From assembly GCA_023055505.1 (NCBI GenBank), contig JALIRH010000004.1:19153368-19217367 (forward strand): a stretch of DNA of 64,000 bases, read 5' to 3'. Below the pieces are notes generated by a model. The model searched no databases, was not told where the DNA came from, and saw nothing but the letters and a program-made list of their open reading frames with translations. The translations under genes and the position numbers were made by a program. Positions 1 to 28,371 of the stretch are shown here, piece by piece (positions within the stretch are counted from its first letter, which is position 1; every line of letters begins with the position of its first letter). Source of the stretch: Callipepla californica brunnescens (lineage: Eukaryota > Chordata > Aves > Galliformes > Odontophoridae).

Positions 1-346
1 TCGGATTGTTTGTCTGCTGTGAGGATCTCTTAACATAAAATGTTAACTCATATTCTAATGTGAGTAACAGCTGTGATGCATGAGAAACAAACTGATCCAG
101 CCACAGTGCTCCTGCATGCTCCCTGAGGTCCTTGGGTTTCAGAGAAAAGCAAGTGACGTTGACTGATCTTATCTTCTCCACTTGAAGCCAATATAGTGGT
201 TGGTGGCTTGCGGGATTTTTTTTTCCTCTCACACTCTCTTCTGGCTGATCTCAGGCAAGGGGATCAGTCTGTCTTTTCAGTGACTTTCAGTGTGGATAGG
301 GCCTGATTTTCCTGCACAGTGACTGTATTCCATCCTCTGTTTTCAG
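1..346 (+). other. TYRO3: TYRO3 intron (3' part)
   Basis: Intronic sequence leading to the first visible TYRO3 exon. The acceptor is tttcag at 341-346. No other feature is seen. Confidence 0.85.
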
Positions 347-16786
<16,440 letters not shown>

Positions 16787-17292
16787 TTTGTACATAGCAG
16801 TGACACTCTGCTTCCCTGGGACGGGATGTGTGCAGCCGCAGTGCCGCGTCGCCTGGGTCTCCAATGCTGGATCTGGAATGGCTTTAAACAGCACAGGCCG
16901 GAGCTCTTGGGCAGCTTTGGCAACTTTCATTTCAGTATGGGCTGCAGTTGCGGACAGCTTGGATGGACCACAGCCCTGACATGCCCTTGGATTTGGAGAG
17001 GGAGGCGATAGGGTGGTAGGCTGTTCACATCCCGCTGAAAGAAGGTCAAAGTCAGGGTGGGCAGACAGAGCTTCTGCTCTGATCTTTCTCACCAGCAGCT
17101 GGAGCAGAGCTGAACGCACCTTCTGTTCAGTCAGCACTCGCTCTCGTGTAGATGTTGTCTTTGATCCTGGCTGCGTGACTTCGGGACTGGTAACTCTGAA
17201 AACTCTAGTGGGTATTTACACCGTCATCAGGACACCGAGGGAAATTCCTCTTGTGTTCACTCAGCAGTGCTGTGTAGACGTCTTGCCTACCT

Positions 17293-17955
17293 CAGTGGTT
17301 CTCAAACTGCGATCTGCAGATCTGCTTTCACCCAGCATTGAACATCTGGCACATTTCATGTAGTAACGCTCACTGCTTCCTCTGCCCAGGGCTCGTTTAA
17401 GGTACTCAGACTTGCAGTGAGTGATGAAATTAGAAAAAAAAGGAAATCAAGCATCCCTCTCTGCCCCACAAACCTCTTTTCTGTGGGTTTTTTTTTTTTC
17501 TTTTCTGTTTGGTGCCAGTTCAGGCCTGACCAGCCTTGCAGCTGGCATTCAAATGGCAAGGGAAGGAGAGCAGCTGGCATGGGTGAGGACAGAATCCAAC
17601 TTCAAAGGAATTGAAAGGAAACTGTGTAGAGAGAACTTGCCCGCAGTGTGGGGAAGCAGTGCTAATTAATGCAAAGTGCTGCCCTCCAGGAGAGGAGTGC
17701 TTAGATACAGAATGGCAGACACGCCATTCAGTTTCAGCAGGAACGGGATTCAGCATTTGCTTGAAAGTAGGATTCCTTTAATCTTTCTCCTTTTAACCAT
17801 CCTGTGACTTTTTCAAACAGTCTAGTGTTGTAGCTGCTGTGGTGAAGGTCTGAAGTCAGTTTGAGAAAGGTATGTGTGTGGTGGGGGAAGGGACCAACAG
17901 GGAAATCTCTTTCTAAAGAGAGAGTCCGTATCACGAAAAAGCTTGAGAACCACTG
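17293..17955. mobile_element. hAT-Charlie-like non-autonomous DNA transposon remnant
   Basis: A perfect 13-bp inverted terminal repeat: cagtggttctcaa at 17293-17305 and its reverse complement at 17943-17955. The ends match the hAT-Charlie type (CAGTGGTTCTCAA...). The 8-bp flanks, gcctacct on the left and gccgtctt on the right, agree at 5 of 8 positions, as an old target duplication would. The element is about 663 bp and has no transposase frame. Family naming is from memory of the Charlie/MER5 termini; the repeat geometry is seen directly. Confidence 0.6.
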
Positions 17956-18842
17956 GCCGTCTTATTTAGGAGGTGTTCTGGCACACTGTAAAAGCCACAT
18001 CAGATCATAGACTCGTATCACTGCAGCCTTCCACACAGGGCAAAATTGATGGTTTTGCTCTTTGGGTTTTGTTTTCCAATCAGCATGTCTGACTCACTGT
18101 AACTGCAAGCGCTTTTGTGGTTTTTAATAATTTAATATTTTAATGTAAAATCAGCATTTGTTTTGTGCAGTGTTTCCCGGCAAGGAAGTGCAGTTACATC
18201 TTACTCTAGTTATCCTAAATATTTGCTAGATCTTCATTTGTTTTATTTTCTATGTGCTGAAAACTCAGCAGTATCACAGGACGTGGGGTTCCACACTGCT
18301 TTTCCTCAGGCACAAATACCGCCAGTGTCATCGCTTGCCAGGTTGGCAGAGGTGGGACCAATGAGCCAAGTTAGACTGCAGGCTCGGAATCAGGACACCC
18401 TGCCATTCGATGCCCCGTTCTTGGTTGCTGCCAGGTGAGGGGCTGACTACAGAATTAGGGTCCAGTTTCATCCCTTGCTGAGAGCACCTTCCTAGGGAAG
18501 GGAAAGTTCAGCCTGGGGCTTGGCCATGACTCCTTTCTGGAAGGTTTCCTACCACCCGACGCTGCCCTGCAGCTGTTTCTGGAAGCCCAGTATGGTTTCT
18601 TGGTCACAAACTGCAAAACCTTACGCCCCAGACAGTACAGATTTCTTTCACCATTTAGCTGGATCGCTGTCAATGCAGGTGAGAAAGTAACACCTGACGA
18701 AGGTTAGCAGAAACCTGTGCGGTGCACACGTTGGCAGTGAGGGCAGAAGGCTTTGCTCCCTGCAACTGCCTGGGAAGCGCAGATGTACATAGAGACTCTA
18801 ACTTTGGGAAGCATGTCATAGTTTTTATGCATTTTTTTAAAT

Positions 18843-18848
18843 AATAAA
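18843..18848 (+). terminator. Polyadenylation signal AATAAA, probably TYRO3
   Basis: First canonical hexamer downstream of the TYRO3 stop, followed within 30 bases by a TG-rich stretch (tgtactgtgtccg). Confidence 0.5.
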
Positions 18849-18870
18849 ACATGTACTGTGTCCGAGTCCC

Positions 18871-21800
18871 AGCCTGTTATCTGCGGCAGTTTGTGAGGAT
18901 GCTCCGAACAGATCTTCCTTGCTGGGTGGGTACATGGGTAACATGGGCTCATCTCCTGGAGAACCTCAGCCCCAGCCAGAAGCCCTTCTCCCTTCAGCAG
19001 CCTCCTTGGAGGCAGGGAGCGTGCTGCAGAGCCGCATCCCACCCAGGTGCCTGCAGCCTCTGTGCCCGTTCCTTCCCCCTGAAAGCTGCCCGCAGTCAGC
19101 CCCCCACTGGCAGCACTCCCTGGGGAGGTCGGCCTTGGAGGCGGTGGTTGGAACTCTGCTGCTGAGTCAAATGTTCCTAATGCAACATAGAAGAGCCCTC
19201 GGGTTTCCAGCTCGCTGAGAAGAAGAGACGCACATCGCGCATTTATTATTCATCAGTCGGCAGCACAGCGCACGGCCTCTGCCTGTACACTCACACCAGG
19301 AGGATGAGCGATCGTGAGCAGCGGGAGGGAGCACTCACCCCCATCTGCTATGCAGGGAAAACGACTCTGGAAGCACGGAGTGGCTGACCTGGTTAGTATC
19401 GAGAGGTTCCGGTGCTCAGTGCCATCCCTTGGATCTCGTTCAAAGGATGACTGAATCCTTTTGCGCACGAGCCCGGTCAGATCAGGTACACATGGCTGTG
19501 CCATGGGTGGGGGAAGCAGCAGGAGAGGGAGAGTCATTGCAGGAAGAGGAGGGGGGGAAGCTGTAAGATGGCACTGGAGGATGCAGCTCTGAGCCAAATC
19601 GGGAGTTCTGATGCAGGCACCGCCATGCTACACCACCCTCTTTTTGGCTGCAGTTAATGCATGGAGACAGACACACAACTGCCCTAACACCTGCACCTCC
19701 TTCTTGGCCTGTGTGTGGAAGGGGGCCTTGCAGGCTTTGCTCTGTTAAAACATCCACTGAAGTCAAATACATTTAATTCTGAGTAAAAGTTTGAGCCTTG
19801 TAGAACGGGGAAACGTGTACCACATGCATGTGTTTGTTCCCAGTTTACATTGTGTTGCTGGCAGTATTCATTCCCTAATGCTTAGCTGACAGCTTTTGCC
19901 AATTTTTTCACATAGAAATTTCTGTAGAGGTTATTTTGTGACTCTGACACAGAGTCCCAGTTTTGAATGGATTTGCACACATCTTTGTGCTCTGTTGAAA
20001 CAGCAAGTTACTGTGTGAGCACCATGGAGTTGAGGAAGCCCAGCTTTGAATTTGGTTGGAATTTCGGGTACTCCTGCGTGCAGCCAGGAGTATGGGTCCC
20101 TCCCAGCTCGGGATACAAAAGCTGTGAGGAACAGCAGGTGCAGGCGGTGATCAGGAAGCCTCGTTACCATGGGAAACATAGTTGAAATTGATCACTTGGT
20201 CCAGGAACACCGGCAGACGTGGGCTTTGGTCGCGTGGGCTCTGTCACAGACGAGGAACTCGGCGTCAGTGTGAATCAGACTCCAGTCACTGTGCTGAAGT
20301 CTTGTGGCAAAGCCACGGCAATGGAGCCCTGTGTCCTGACTGCCCTGGGGGCCCTCTGGCTTGAGGCCAAACCAATGCATTCCTACATGTGGGCAGACTG
20401 GAGAAGTGTAAAATCTTTCTGCTGTGCTGACAGCAGTGCTGAAACAAGGGGCAGGGTAATGCCAGCTCCTTGGTCAGGGCTGCTCAGATCTAGTTTCCTC
20501 CAGTTTCTTTTCAGGGCTAAAATCGAGCTGGAAGATAGATCAGACCTGGGGAAGTGGGTTGCACTTGTTGATTTAAGCTTTGATGCGCTCAATAGAGATT
20601 TAATGGGACTAGATGAGCTTCCAGAAAGTCTTCACAGGAGCTGGGTCTTGACAGCATGCTGCATGAGGGGATGGGACTTTGTGGAGAGGAAGGAGGGTTT
20701 GCATGCAGATGTGATCCAATTGTGAATGTAAGACATTGCACGACCTGCCGGAGAACACGTCAGTAAAGGTGGCACAGAGTGGGAGCAGAGAGAAACTGCA
20801 GAGCAGGTGAGAGCAGTGCTCTGCCCACGGCCATTAGCGCGGCAAACTGGGGAGCTCACTGCTCTCCCAACTAATCCATTTGACAGCGATCCTGGCTGCT
20901 ACCCTGTCGTTAGCTGAGCTGCGTGGGAGCGCACTGCCGGCAGCTGGTGCGTGCCGCTGCTGCAGCCACTGCTGCCTGTGTGCTGCCGGCCTGGAGCAGG
21001 GGGCCCTGCTCACTTGCTGCTTGCTGCCTCTCCTTCTTTCCCCTTAATAAACTGCACTGAAACAAGCTATAAAACCACAGAGGCTCAAATTGCTAAACAA
21101 AGTATGCCAGCATGCTGCCACCAACATCAGGCCTAATTAATACATTTCCCTGTGTTATCTGTCTACCTTGTTCCTCCTCTTGCACAAAGGTATCTAAAGA
21201 GAAGCAGGAGGGTTTTGTACACACGTGGGCTGAGCTGTAGCAGCCTTTCAGTGCCCGTCACCCTGCACGTGGGCTGCAGAGTACACAGGTAATAGGGGCT
21301 ACTACAAAAAGGGACCGAGCAGGATGCGATGCAGGCGCTGAGCTGCCAATACCAACAGCGTCAAATCCTGGCATCCCGGCTCAGATCAGCATGCTGTTCG
21401 AGTAGCTGGAGCAGCTTAAGACCATCTCTGTGCATTTGCCTGCTCCCCCTGCAGCAGTTTGGGATCCCAGGGCTGCGGGCGGTGAAGTGATGGAAGGCAG
21501 AGGCTGCACGCAAGTGGCTGAAGCACGGCCATGCGTCTCCACCGGCGCTGCTGCGGGGGTGGAAATCTCTGGCAGAGCTGGCAGCCGGTAACTGCTCACC
21601 CCCTGATTGACGCCAGCCCTTCTGCCAATGCTCACAACTGCGCCAGTGCCATCTCATCGTTGCCGCTGCGCCGAGCAGTACCTGGGGCAGTGACCTGGCT
21701 CACTGCTTGAAAGGGTGTCTGCATTTTCCGCTTATTAATGGAGTCTCACGGGTCAACCGCCTGCATTGCTCAGGGTTGCTGCCCTGTCAAGGGGCCAACT

Positions 21801-24589
21801 TTTCCTGCAGGCATAATCAGGCAAAAATTCTAACGAGAAGAGCTGGACTATTTATAGCAGAAAATATCCTGGCTTGATTTTCTCCATTTTCTCTCTTAAT
21901 AACACTCGGGGAAACGTTCCCAGCCTGATGAGTCCTGTAAAACTGCAGGGCTGCAGCACTGGGACTGCGAACAACGGCTGGCCCAGGGGAGTTTTATTTG
22001 GGGATTTGGCTCTTGCATTTGGCAGTCGCTGTGTCAGCAGAGCGGAGCTCTCCCACCAGAGGCCGGTTTCCTGCCGTGATGCTGCTGAGGGAAGCACGTA
22101 GCGTGCAGCCTGCGAGCCCACCTGGCCTGCCCCTGGAGGAAGATGGCTTCCTGGGCTGGTTGGGATCCTTTTCCCTCCTGGTGCTTGTGCTGGAGCACTG
22201 CTGAGCACCGCTGAGCCTCTGTGCCAGTCCCCCAGCAGGGGTGATGAGCAGCTGCCTGTGGACGTCCATGGGATGATGTCTGACCGAGGCTGGCAAGAGC
22301 TCAAAATCGTGTTTTACAGCTTGCCTGTTTCTAGACAAATTCTTACTGGCATCAGAAATCTGTGACTGTAGAAAATCTGTGCTTGCCTTCATTCCAGGAA
22401 GGCTCTAAAATTTCATTAGAAAAAAAAAAAAAAAGCCTTTTTTTTGTAGGTAAGTATCTTACAAATATAGCAGACAATAGATTGTCACTGAGAAAGAGCT
22501 CTGACCATTAAAAGGTGTCATTAGCTCACCGCTAGCAAAACGAGGGTAAAATCCTAAAGATGACAAGGTTTCTTCCCCGCGCACGGCAGTGCAAGGTACA
22601 GCCCGGCTTCCCCCAGGTTTTCTGCTCCTGGAGCTGCTAACACAGCTGGAAGCACAGTGCTGCCTTGTTTTCCCAGATATTGTGGCAAAGCACAGCAGTG
22701 TGGATGAACCCACAGATAACATCAGTTTTCTTCCCAACCCAGCTACTGTTTGCAGGGAGGATACCTTGAAGTTCTGCTCAGTTAGATTGGTTTTGCAATT
22801 CTATAGGAAGCAACTAAAATGAGAATTTGACCCCACGCTGACATTTGAAGTGCAAAATCTGAAGAGATTTCTGGGTGTGGAGTTGGAGGCTGCTCTGTGA
22901 GGTCCACAGCATGAGACAGGGAGAGTAGCAGAGATGCCTCAGGCATCCAGCCCCCGTGGCAGCTACTCTGGGTGCATCTTGGTGAAATGCATCATATGCA
23001 AGCAGAGACTTTGAGGAACTGCCTCAGGGTTGGAAAGGGGGCACAGCACTGGCCTAAGCCCCTGCGTGCAGCCTGCCTCCCCGCTGGCAGGTGGGGAAGC
23101 TTCAGGGCACGGATGTTGTTTGTTGTTTTTTTTTTTTTTTCTTGCACCATTTAGATCCTTAACGTCGATTAGCGCTTCTTTAAATGAGGATGCAACTGCA
23201 TGGGAACTACGCTTATCTGAGGACTTAAGTTTGAAAGGAAATAATTCTGGGAAGCAGCCAACAGCTGGGGTGCTTGCAGAAAGGCAGACAGGAGCACTCC
23301 CGCAAGTTGCCTCTGCAGCGGCAGCTACTTCGGTGCAGGGGCTTACGGATGCGGGGAAGGTGCTTTGTGGCCGGCGCTTTCAGCCATGCGGCTCTTGTCT
23401 CTTCGGTCCGAAAAGCAGCAGTTGCACACAGACCCAGCCTGGGTCCTCCTCATCCTCTGAGCGCACATAGGCGTTTGGGACCTGCAACCACCCGCATCTG
23501 GGGAGACAAGCACCAGGCAAGAGGGGTCAGCTAAGGGCTGGGACCCTCGGAAAATCAGGAAATGTACTCAGGAGTATATTTCAGAACATGTTTGTGTTCT
23601 CACCTTCTATTTATTAAAAGGTCTTACTTTTATTCTATTGCGATAATGAACTGCCCTCAGGGAGCTGCCTTGCAAGTACACACCACCCCCCTTTGCAGTC
23701 TGGGTGGTGAGAGGAAGGTTTAACCCCTTCCTCTCAAAGCCACTCATGAGCCTAACAAAGGGGCGACACCTGCTTCTGGGAATGTGCTTTTTTTACGCCG
23801 TTTGTGCAGGAAAGGATTTGTTAGGCTGCAGAAAATATACCATAAATATACTGGTCTTGGCAAGACTTATTGCAGCTGGAGGGGCCTATGCTGCATTGAT
23901 TAAATCAGATGGGGTGCTAGCTTATGCCGCTCGGTGTGGCCCTGGGGGAGATCCCAGTCCCTGTCCCTGGAGAACCAGCTCCAGCGGAGAGCCAGCTGGA
24001 GAAGGCTCACTGCAGACACATTCCCAGGTTCTGCCCAGAATGAGCACCACCATGATGGGACCAAAGCTCATGGAGATGCTGCAGCTTGTCTTTCATGGGC
24101 TTCATGTGGGACTTCAGTGTCTTAAGGGACCCAGTCAGGAAACCATGGCTACAGGGGAAGCAGGCTGGGGTCTCTAGTGGGCAGCTGGGTGGCTTTCCCA
24201 GCACTCTGGAGCCCAACAGACAGGGACAGGCTTTCCTCATTGCTTGCTGCTTAACCTTGTGGGAGTATTTAAGAAAAACCAGGCAGCACTTACTGCCAGC
24301 CCTATATTTCCAGAGCCAGTGGTGGATCCGTCCTTGGAAATAAAGCTTTATTCTGCAGCAGGTACACAGTACATCACAGCATGCAGCTCTGCTGAGCAGT
24401 ATGTCAGGAACAAACAGGCTTACACAGAGGTGATGTGTGCCACAGGCACGGCTCTAACACAGCCCGTCCTATTTCAGAAAGCTTTGCCCAATGAAGGTAA
24501 CACTGAGCACCCTCAGAAAGCAGGCACCACAACCATGCCTTTAGTAAGAAAGCCTTTATGTGGGGTGCACAACACCGTTAAACTGGGAA
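18871..24589. other. Intergenic spacer, no gene recognised
   Basis: A 5.7-kb stretch between TYRO3 and the first CpG island. It contains further AATAAA hexamers at 21046-21051 and 24339-24344, which could mark alternative TYRO3 3' ends or non-coding transcripts. The longest open frame (23704-24177, 157 codons) has no recognisable domain. No tRNA, CRISPR-like array or retroviral gene is seen. Confidence 0.65.
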
Positions 24590-24736
24590 GTGCCAGCTTC
24601 ACAGTTACCTCAGCAATCATAATCTGGTGCCAGCTTCACAGTTACCTCAGCAATCATAATCTGGTGCCAGCTTCGCAGTTACCTCAGCAATCTTAATCTG
24701 GTGTCAGTTCATAGTTACCTCAGCAACCTTAATCTA
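24590..24736. repeat. 37-bp minisatellite, four copies
   Basis: Units start at 24590, 24627, 24664 and 24701, each beginning gtg(c/t)cagttc or gtgccagcttc and ending ctcagcaatc(a/t)taatctg. The first two are identical; the third has two changes and the fourth is more diverged and one base shorter. The repeat lies about 0.35 kb before CpG island 1. Confidence 0.9.
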
Positions 24737-25503
24737 ACGCGGATTTCATTCAACGTTCACACGTTGTTTTCTCTGTGCGATTCTGACTCGGTGCACAGGA
24801 AGCCGCGTCCCCCATTCTGACATTTTGTACTTTTAAACGATCAATTCAAGCATTTTAACAGCATGACTGAAGCGTAAGGGTGGTGGCCGCCGTTCAGTGC
24901 GGCTACTGGCGTTGAAACGTGACCGCTTTTGCGTTACGACCGCTTTTTGAAGGCGTACACCCGTTTTCCCCCGCGCTCCGAGTGACGGCCGCTCCCTCAG
25001 GACGGGCAGGCAGGGGGAGGGACGAGGGCAGCCCTGAGGGAACCGTCCGGCCGCCATTTTGTACACTCGATCCTTCAGCACTTTGACGGAGCGCCGCGGG
25101 CGCCGGGCGGGGGTTGGGCGCGCGGGGCAGCGCTAGCCCCCCCCGCCGCGCGTCCGAGCCCCCCCTCCCTTCGCGCGCGCGCGGCCGGCCCCTCGCGCGC
25201 CGCCCGCTAACGGCTCCCCACGCGGGAGCGGCGTGTTTCCCTCGCGCGAGGGCGGGGGAAGGGCGGGAAGGGCGTGTCCCGACGGAGGGGAAAGCGGAAG
25301 TGCGTCGGCGGGCGGCGCCGACCAATCAGCGGCGCGCCGCCGGCGGGCGTCGCGAAGCTGCTTTGCCGCGGTCGCCGCCGGCTGCGCTTTCCCCCCGGCC
25401 GGAGGACGGCAGCGCCGCGCCGAGCCGCCGCACGCCCTGCGGGGCCGGCCCCACCGCCTGGAAGGGGGCAGGAAAGCGAGAGGAAGGAAAAACGGGAGCG
25501 GCC

Positions 25504-25509
25504 CACGTG
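25504..25509. promoter_or_regulatory. E-box CACGTG (1 of 4 in island 1)
   Basis: Canonical MYC/MAX/MGA/USF-type E-box, 15 bp before the CCAAT box at 25524-25528. Confidence 0.55.
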
Positions 25510-25723
25510 ATGGGCCGCCGCGGCCAATGAAGACGGCAGGAGGGTGCGCGTGGCAGGCGAGGGCCTCAGGAGCTGCGAGCGGGGTGCGTGGGCCGGGCCG
25601 GAGGTGGGCGCCCCGCGCCACCTGGAAGCGGCGGCCGGAGGCAGGTAGGGGCCGGCCGTCCCCCTCCCCCCCCCCCATCCGTCCCTCTCCCGGTTTTGAA
25701 GTTTTATTCGAGGAGGTGGCGTG

Positions 25724-25765
25724 AGGTGTGCGCGTCACGTGAGCGCGGCCGCCCAATCACACGTG
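25724..25765. promoter_or_regulatory. T-box half-site, two E-boxes and CCAAT cluster
   Basis: Within 42 bp: AGGTGTG (25724-25730, seven of eight bases of the Brachyury half-site AGGTGTGA), CACGTG (25736-25741), CCAAT (25753-25757) and CACGTG (25760-25765). Confidence 0.5.
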
Positions 25766-25963
25766 CGCGCTCGCTCCCCTTCGGCTGTGAGCGTCCGCGT
25801 TTTGAGGCGAAGGGGCCGCGGGGCGGCAGTGGAGGGGAGCGGGGGCGTTCGGGCCGCTCTCCGTTCCTCCTCTCCCGCCCCGTTCTCTCCGGGGTCGCGG
25901 ACGGCGAGAGTGGGTGGGTGAGAAGGGGGGGGGGGGGGCGGGAAGGCGACGGCGGCCGTCGGT

Positions 25964-25969
25964 CACGTG
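25964..25969. promoter_or_regulatory. E-box within palindrome GTCACGTGAC
   Basis: A perfect 10-bp palindrome at 25962-25971 around CACGTG, the extended form favoured by USF and MiT/TFE-type factors and compatible with MAX dimers. Confidence 0.5.
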
Positions 25970-26470
25970 ACAGGGGGAAGGCGGCTCATAAGCACCGAGC
26001 GGCTCCGCATCCGGAAGGGGTCGGCGGAGGCCCGGCCCCGAGCGGCTGCCGCTTCCCGGGGCTACCGCGCTCCCGGGGACCGTCCTATGGCGGGGGCGTG
26101 GCCGGCGCCGCTCGTCACCCGGGGCCGGGCCGCGGGACGCGCCTGCCACCTTCCGACCGCGCGCCGCTCGCGATCGCGGAGGGGGGGGGGGGAAGAGGAG
26201 GAGGGCGGCCGTGGTGCTTCGCGGCCGCTCCCGCTGCCCCTTGGCGGCGCGCTCCGGGGCGGAGCGGCTGCGCGCGGCGGTTGGCGGCGCGCGTGCGCCC
26301 GGGCACGTCGCGTGCGGCGGCCGTTGGTGGCGGGCGGGGCCGCGCTGCCCCCCCCCCGCGCCCCGTCCCGCACTGCCGGCGGCTTCCGGACCTTCCCCCG
26401 GGGCCGCCGAGTAAACAAACAATGCGCTTTCCCTGAGGGGCGGGATCTGCGGTTCGCGGTGCTTACCGGC

Positions 26471-27073
26471 GTTGTTGATAGGAAGTTTAACGCCGAGTTG
26501 AAGAACGGTGCTGTGAGCGCGGCTTATGGCTGCTCAGCGTGTCGGGCAGGGCCCTTGCTGCGCGGGGGAAAGCGCAAGAGGTTGTTTGCTTTGAACTCCA
26601 GTACTTGAAGTAACAGTGCACTGATAAAATGCAGCCGTCATTGAATAAATGCGTAGTGGGCATATCGGTGACTTTCTGATAATGTATGGAAAGTAATGAA
26701 ATTGTTTTAAACGTTGGAATAACAACACGCCATAAATGCCTGTGCAGGTAAAGCACCATAATAGCTTTTCTCCCAGTCCTCTCACCAGTGGTTTGTACCC
26801 CACGGAACTGGGTTGTGTGTTTCCATTCCATTGCCTTTGGTATTTGGGAACAGCTCTTTGTATACAAAAAGTTCTAATAGAAGGGAAGGAGTGGATATTG
26901 TGCACTTTACATTGTATGATGAATGTTGTTGAAGTACTGAGTTTGTGGGGGACAGGAAGTTGTGATGTGCGTGGCAGAGTGCTGCTGGAGGGGGTGTTTC
27001 CATCCTTCCCAAAATGTTTGCCTGCAGAATAGAAACTAGGGCTTCTACAGGGTGGTTTATGAAGCACATCCTG
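26471..27073. other. Spacer between CpG island 1 and CR1 copy
   Basis: No gene recognised; the open frames on both strands match no known family. Confidence 0.6.
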
Positions 27074-28160
27074 AATTGTGGAGTGGTTTGGGTTGGAAGG
27101 GACCTTAAGGACCATCAGGTTCCAGCACCCCTGCTACAGGCAGGGTTGCCAGCTGCTAGATCAAGTGCTAGCTCATATTGCCCAGGGTCCCATCAAAACT
27201 GGTCTTGAAAACCTCCAGGGTCAGGGCATCCACAGTCACTCTGGGCAGCCTGTTCCAGCACTTCACCACTCAGTAAAAAACTTCTTCCCCCTCATCTAAT
27301 CTAAATCTCTTTTCTTTAGTTTACAACCATTCCGTCTTGTCCTATCACTATCTACCCATGTAAAAAGTTGATTTCCCTCCTGCTTATGAGCTCCCTTTAA
27401 ATACTGTAAGGCTACAATGATGTCTCCCCACAGCCTTCTCTTTTCCAGGCTGAACAAGCCCAGTTCGTTCAGCCTGTCTTCACAGGAGAGGTGCTTCAGC
27501 CCCCTGATCATCTTCGTGGCCCTTCTCTGGACCCTGTTCAAAAGCTGCACGTCTGTTGGGGGCCCTAGACGTGGATGCTGTATTCCAGCTGGCACCTCAT
27601 GAAGGCAGAACAGAGGGGGTCAGTCACCTCCCCAGCCCTGCTGGCCACCCCTCTTCTGGTAGAGCCCAGGATACCATTGGCCTTCCAATCTGCAGGTGCA
27701 TACTGCTGGCTCGTGTTGAGTCTTCAAGCAGCCAGGGCTCCTAAGTTCTCAGCAGGGCTGCTCTCAAGGAGTTATTCTCCCAAATGTGTACACTACCTTG
27801 ACCCAAGTACAAAATGTTGTACTTTGCTTTGTTGAATCTTACTAGGTTCACAAGGGCCCACCTTATGAGTTTATCAAGGTTCCTCTGGATGGTATCTTCC
27901 ATCTGCTCTGTATCAGTTGCACTGCTCAGCTTGGTGTCGTCAGTCCCGTCACCTGCATCACTGATCAAGATGTTCGACCACCTGGACATGGAGACATTGA
28001 CCACAACCCTTTGACTGTGACCTTCCAACCAATTCCTTATCCACTGAATTGTCCACCTTTCAAATCCGTATCTCTTTAATTTAGAGATACGAATGTGGAG
28101 GGGGTCCTTGTCAGAGACCTTGCAGAAGTCCAAGTAGATGACATCAGTTGCTAACTGAAC
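27074..28160 (-). mobile_element. CR1 LINE retrotransposon, 5'-truncated and inactive
   Basis: The bird-specific CR1 non-LTR retrotransposon in minus orientation. The 3' end is at the left (ggtttgggttggaagggacctt at about 27087). Reverse-strand translation gives reverse-transcriptase blocks: [29 protein letters not shown], then [17 protein letters not shown], and further left RVQRRATKMIRGLKHLS and ELGLFSLEKRRL. The segment between SMSRW and the DDTKLS block is shortened, and the frame is broken between 27595 and 27741, so the copy is dead. The 5' limit is approximate; homology is clear only to about 28160. Confidence 0.88.
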
Positions 28161-28337
28161 AACTATCCTGGAACCTTCAGGGCTCTGAATATTAAGAAGT
28201 GTAATGCAGTGTTCTGACCTGAAATCATATGCCTTACATTCTGTCACATGTACTTGTTCTGGGAGTAGTGAGTTCTGCATAGTACATTTTTGTCAAGGAA
28301 ACCTGTATCTGGAGAAGCAGGCTTCCAGCTGTTTTTT

Positions 28338-28371
<34 letters not shown>

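Larger units (their letters stand above)
16787..18870 (+). other. TYRO3: Probable TYRO3 3'UTR
   Basis: Non-coding sequence after the TAG. I see no AATAAA or ATTAAA before 18843, so a 3'UTR of about 2.07 kb is the simplest reading. It holds a transposon remnant (17293-17955). The polyadenylation site is inferred from the hexamer and a TG-rich sequence after it, not from transcripts. Confidence 0.55.
24950..26470. promoter_or_regulatory. CpG island 1, probable promoter (upstream MGA promoter or non-coding transcript)
   Basis: About 1.5 kb of very GC- and CpG-rich DNA. Sites seen: YY1-like ccgccattttg 25051-25061; ETS/GABP-like CGGAAGTG 25295-25302; CCAAT at 25322, 25524 and 25753; CACGTG E-boxes at 25504, 25736, 25760 and 25964; T-box half-site AGGTGTG at 25724. 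Homopolymer runs: C11 at 25666-25676, G14 at 25925-25938, G12 at 26181-26192. A GCAG/GTAGGG donor at 25644/25645 could end a + strand first exon about 8.3 kb before the first MGA coding exon. No TATA box is evident. The long open frames here are composition artefacts. Which transcript starts here cannot be settled from sequence. Confidence 0.75.

Noticed and set aside
23704..24177. 157-codon frame in the intergenic spacer
   Set aside because: Not recognised as any family; the AATAAA at 24339 downstream is not enough to call a gene.
25114..26608. Many long overlapping open frames on both strands (up to 282 codons)
   Set aside because: CpG-island composition removes stop codons; the translations are Arg/Gly/Pro/Ala-rich with no domain, and several frames overlap on both strands.
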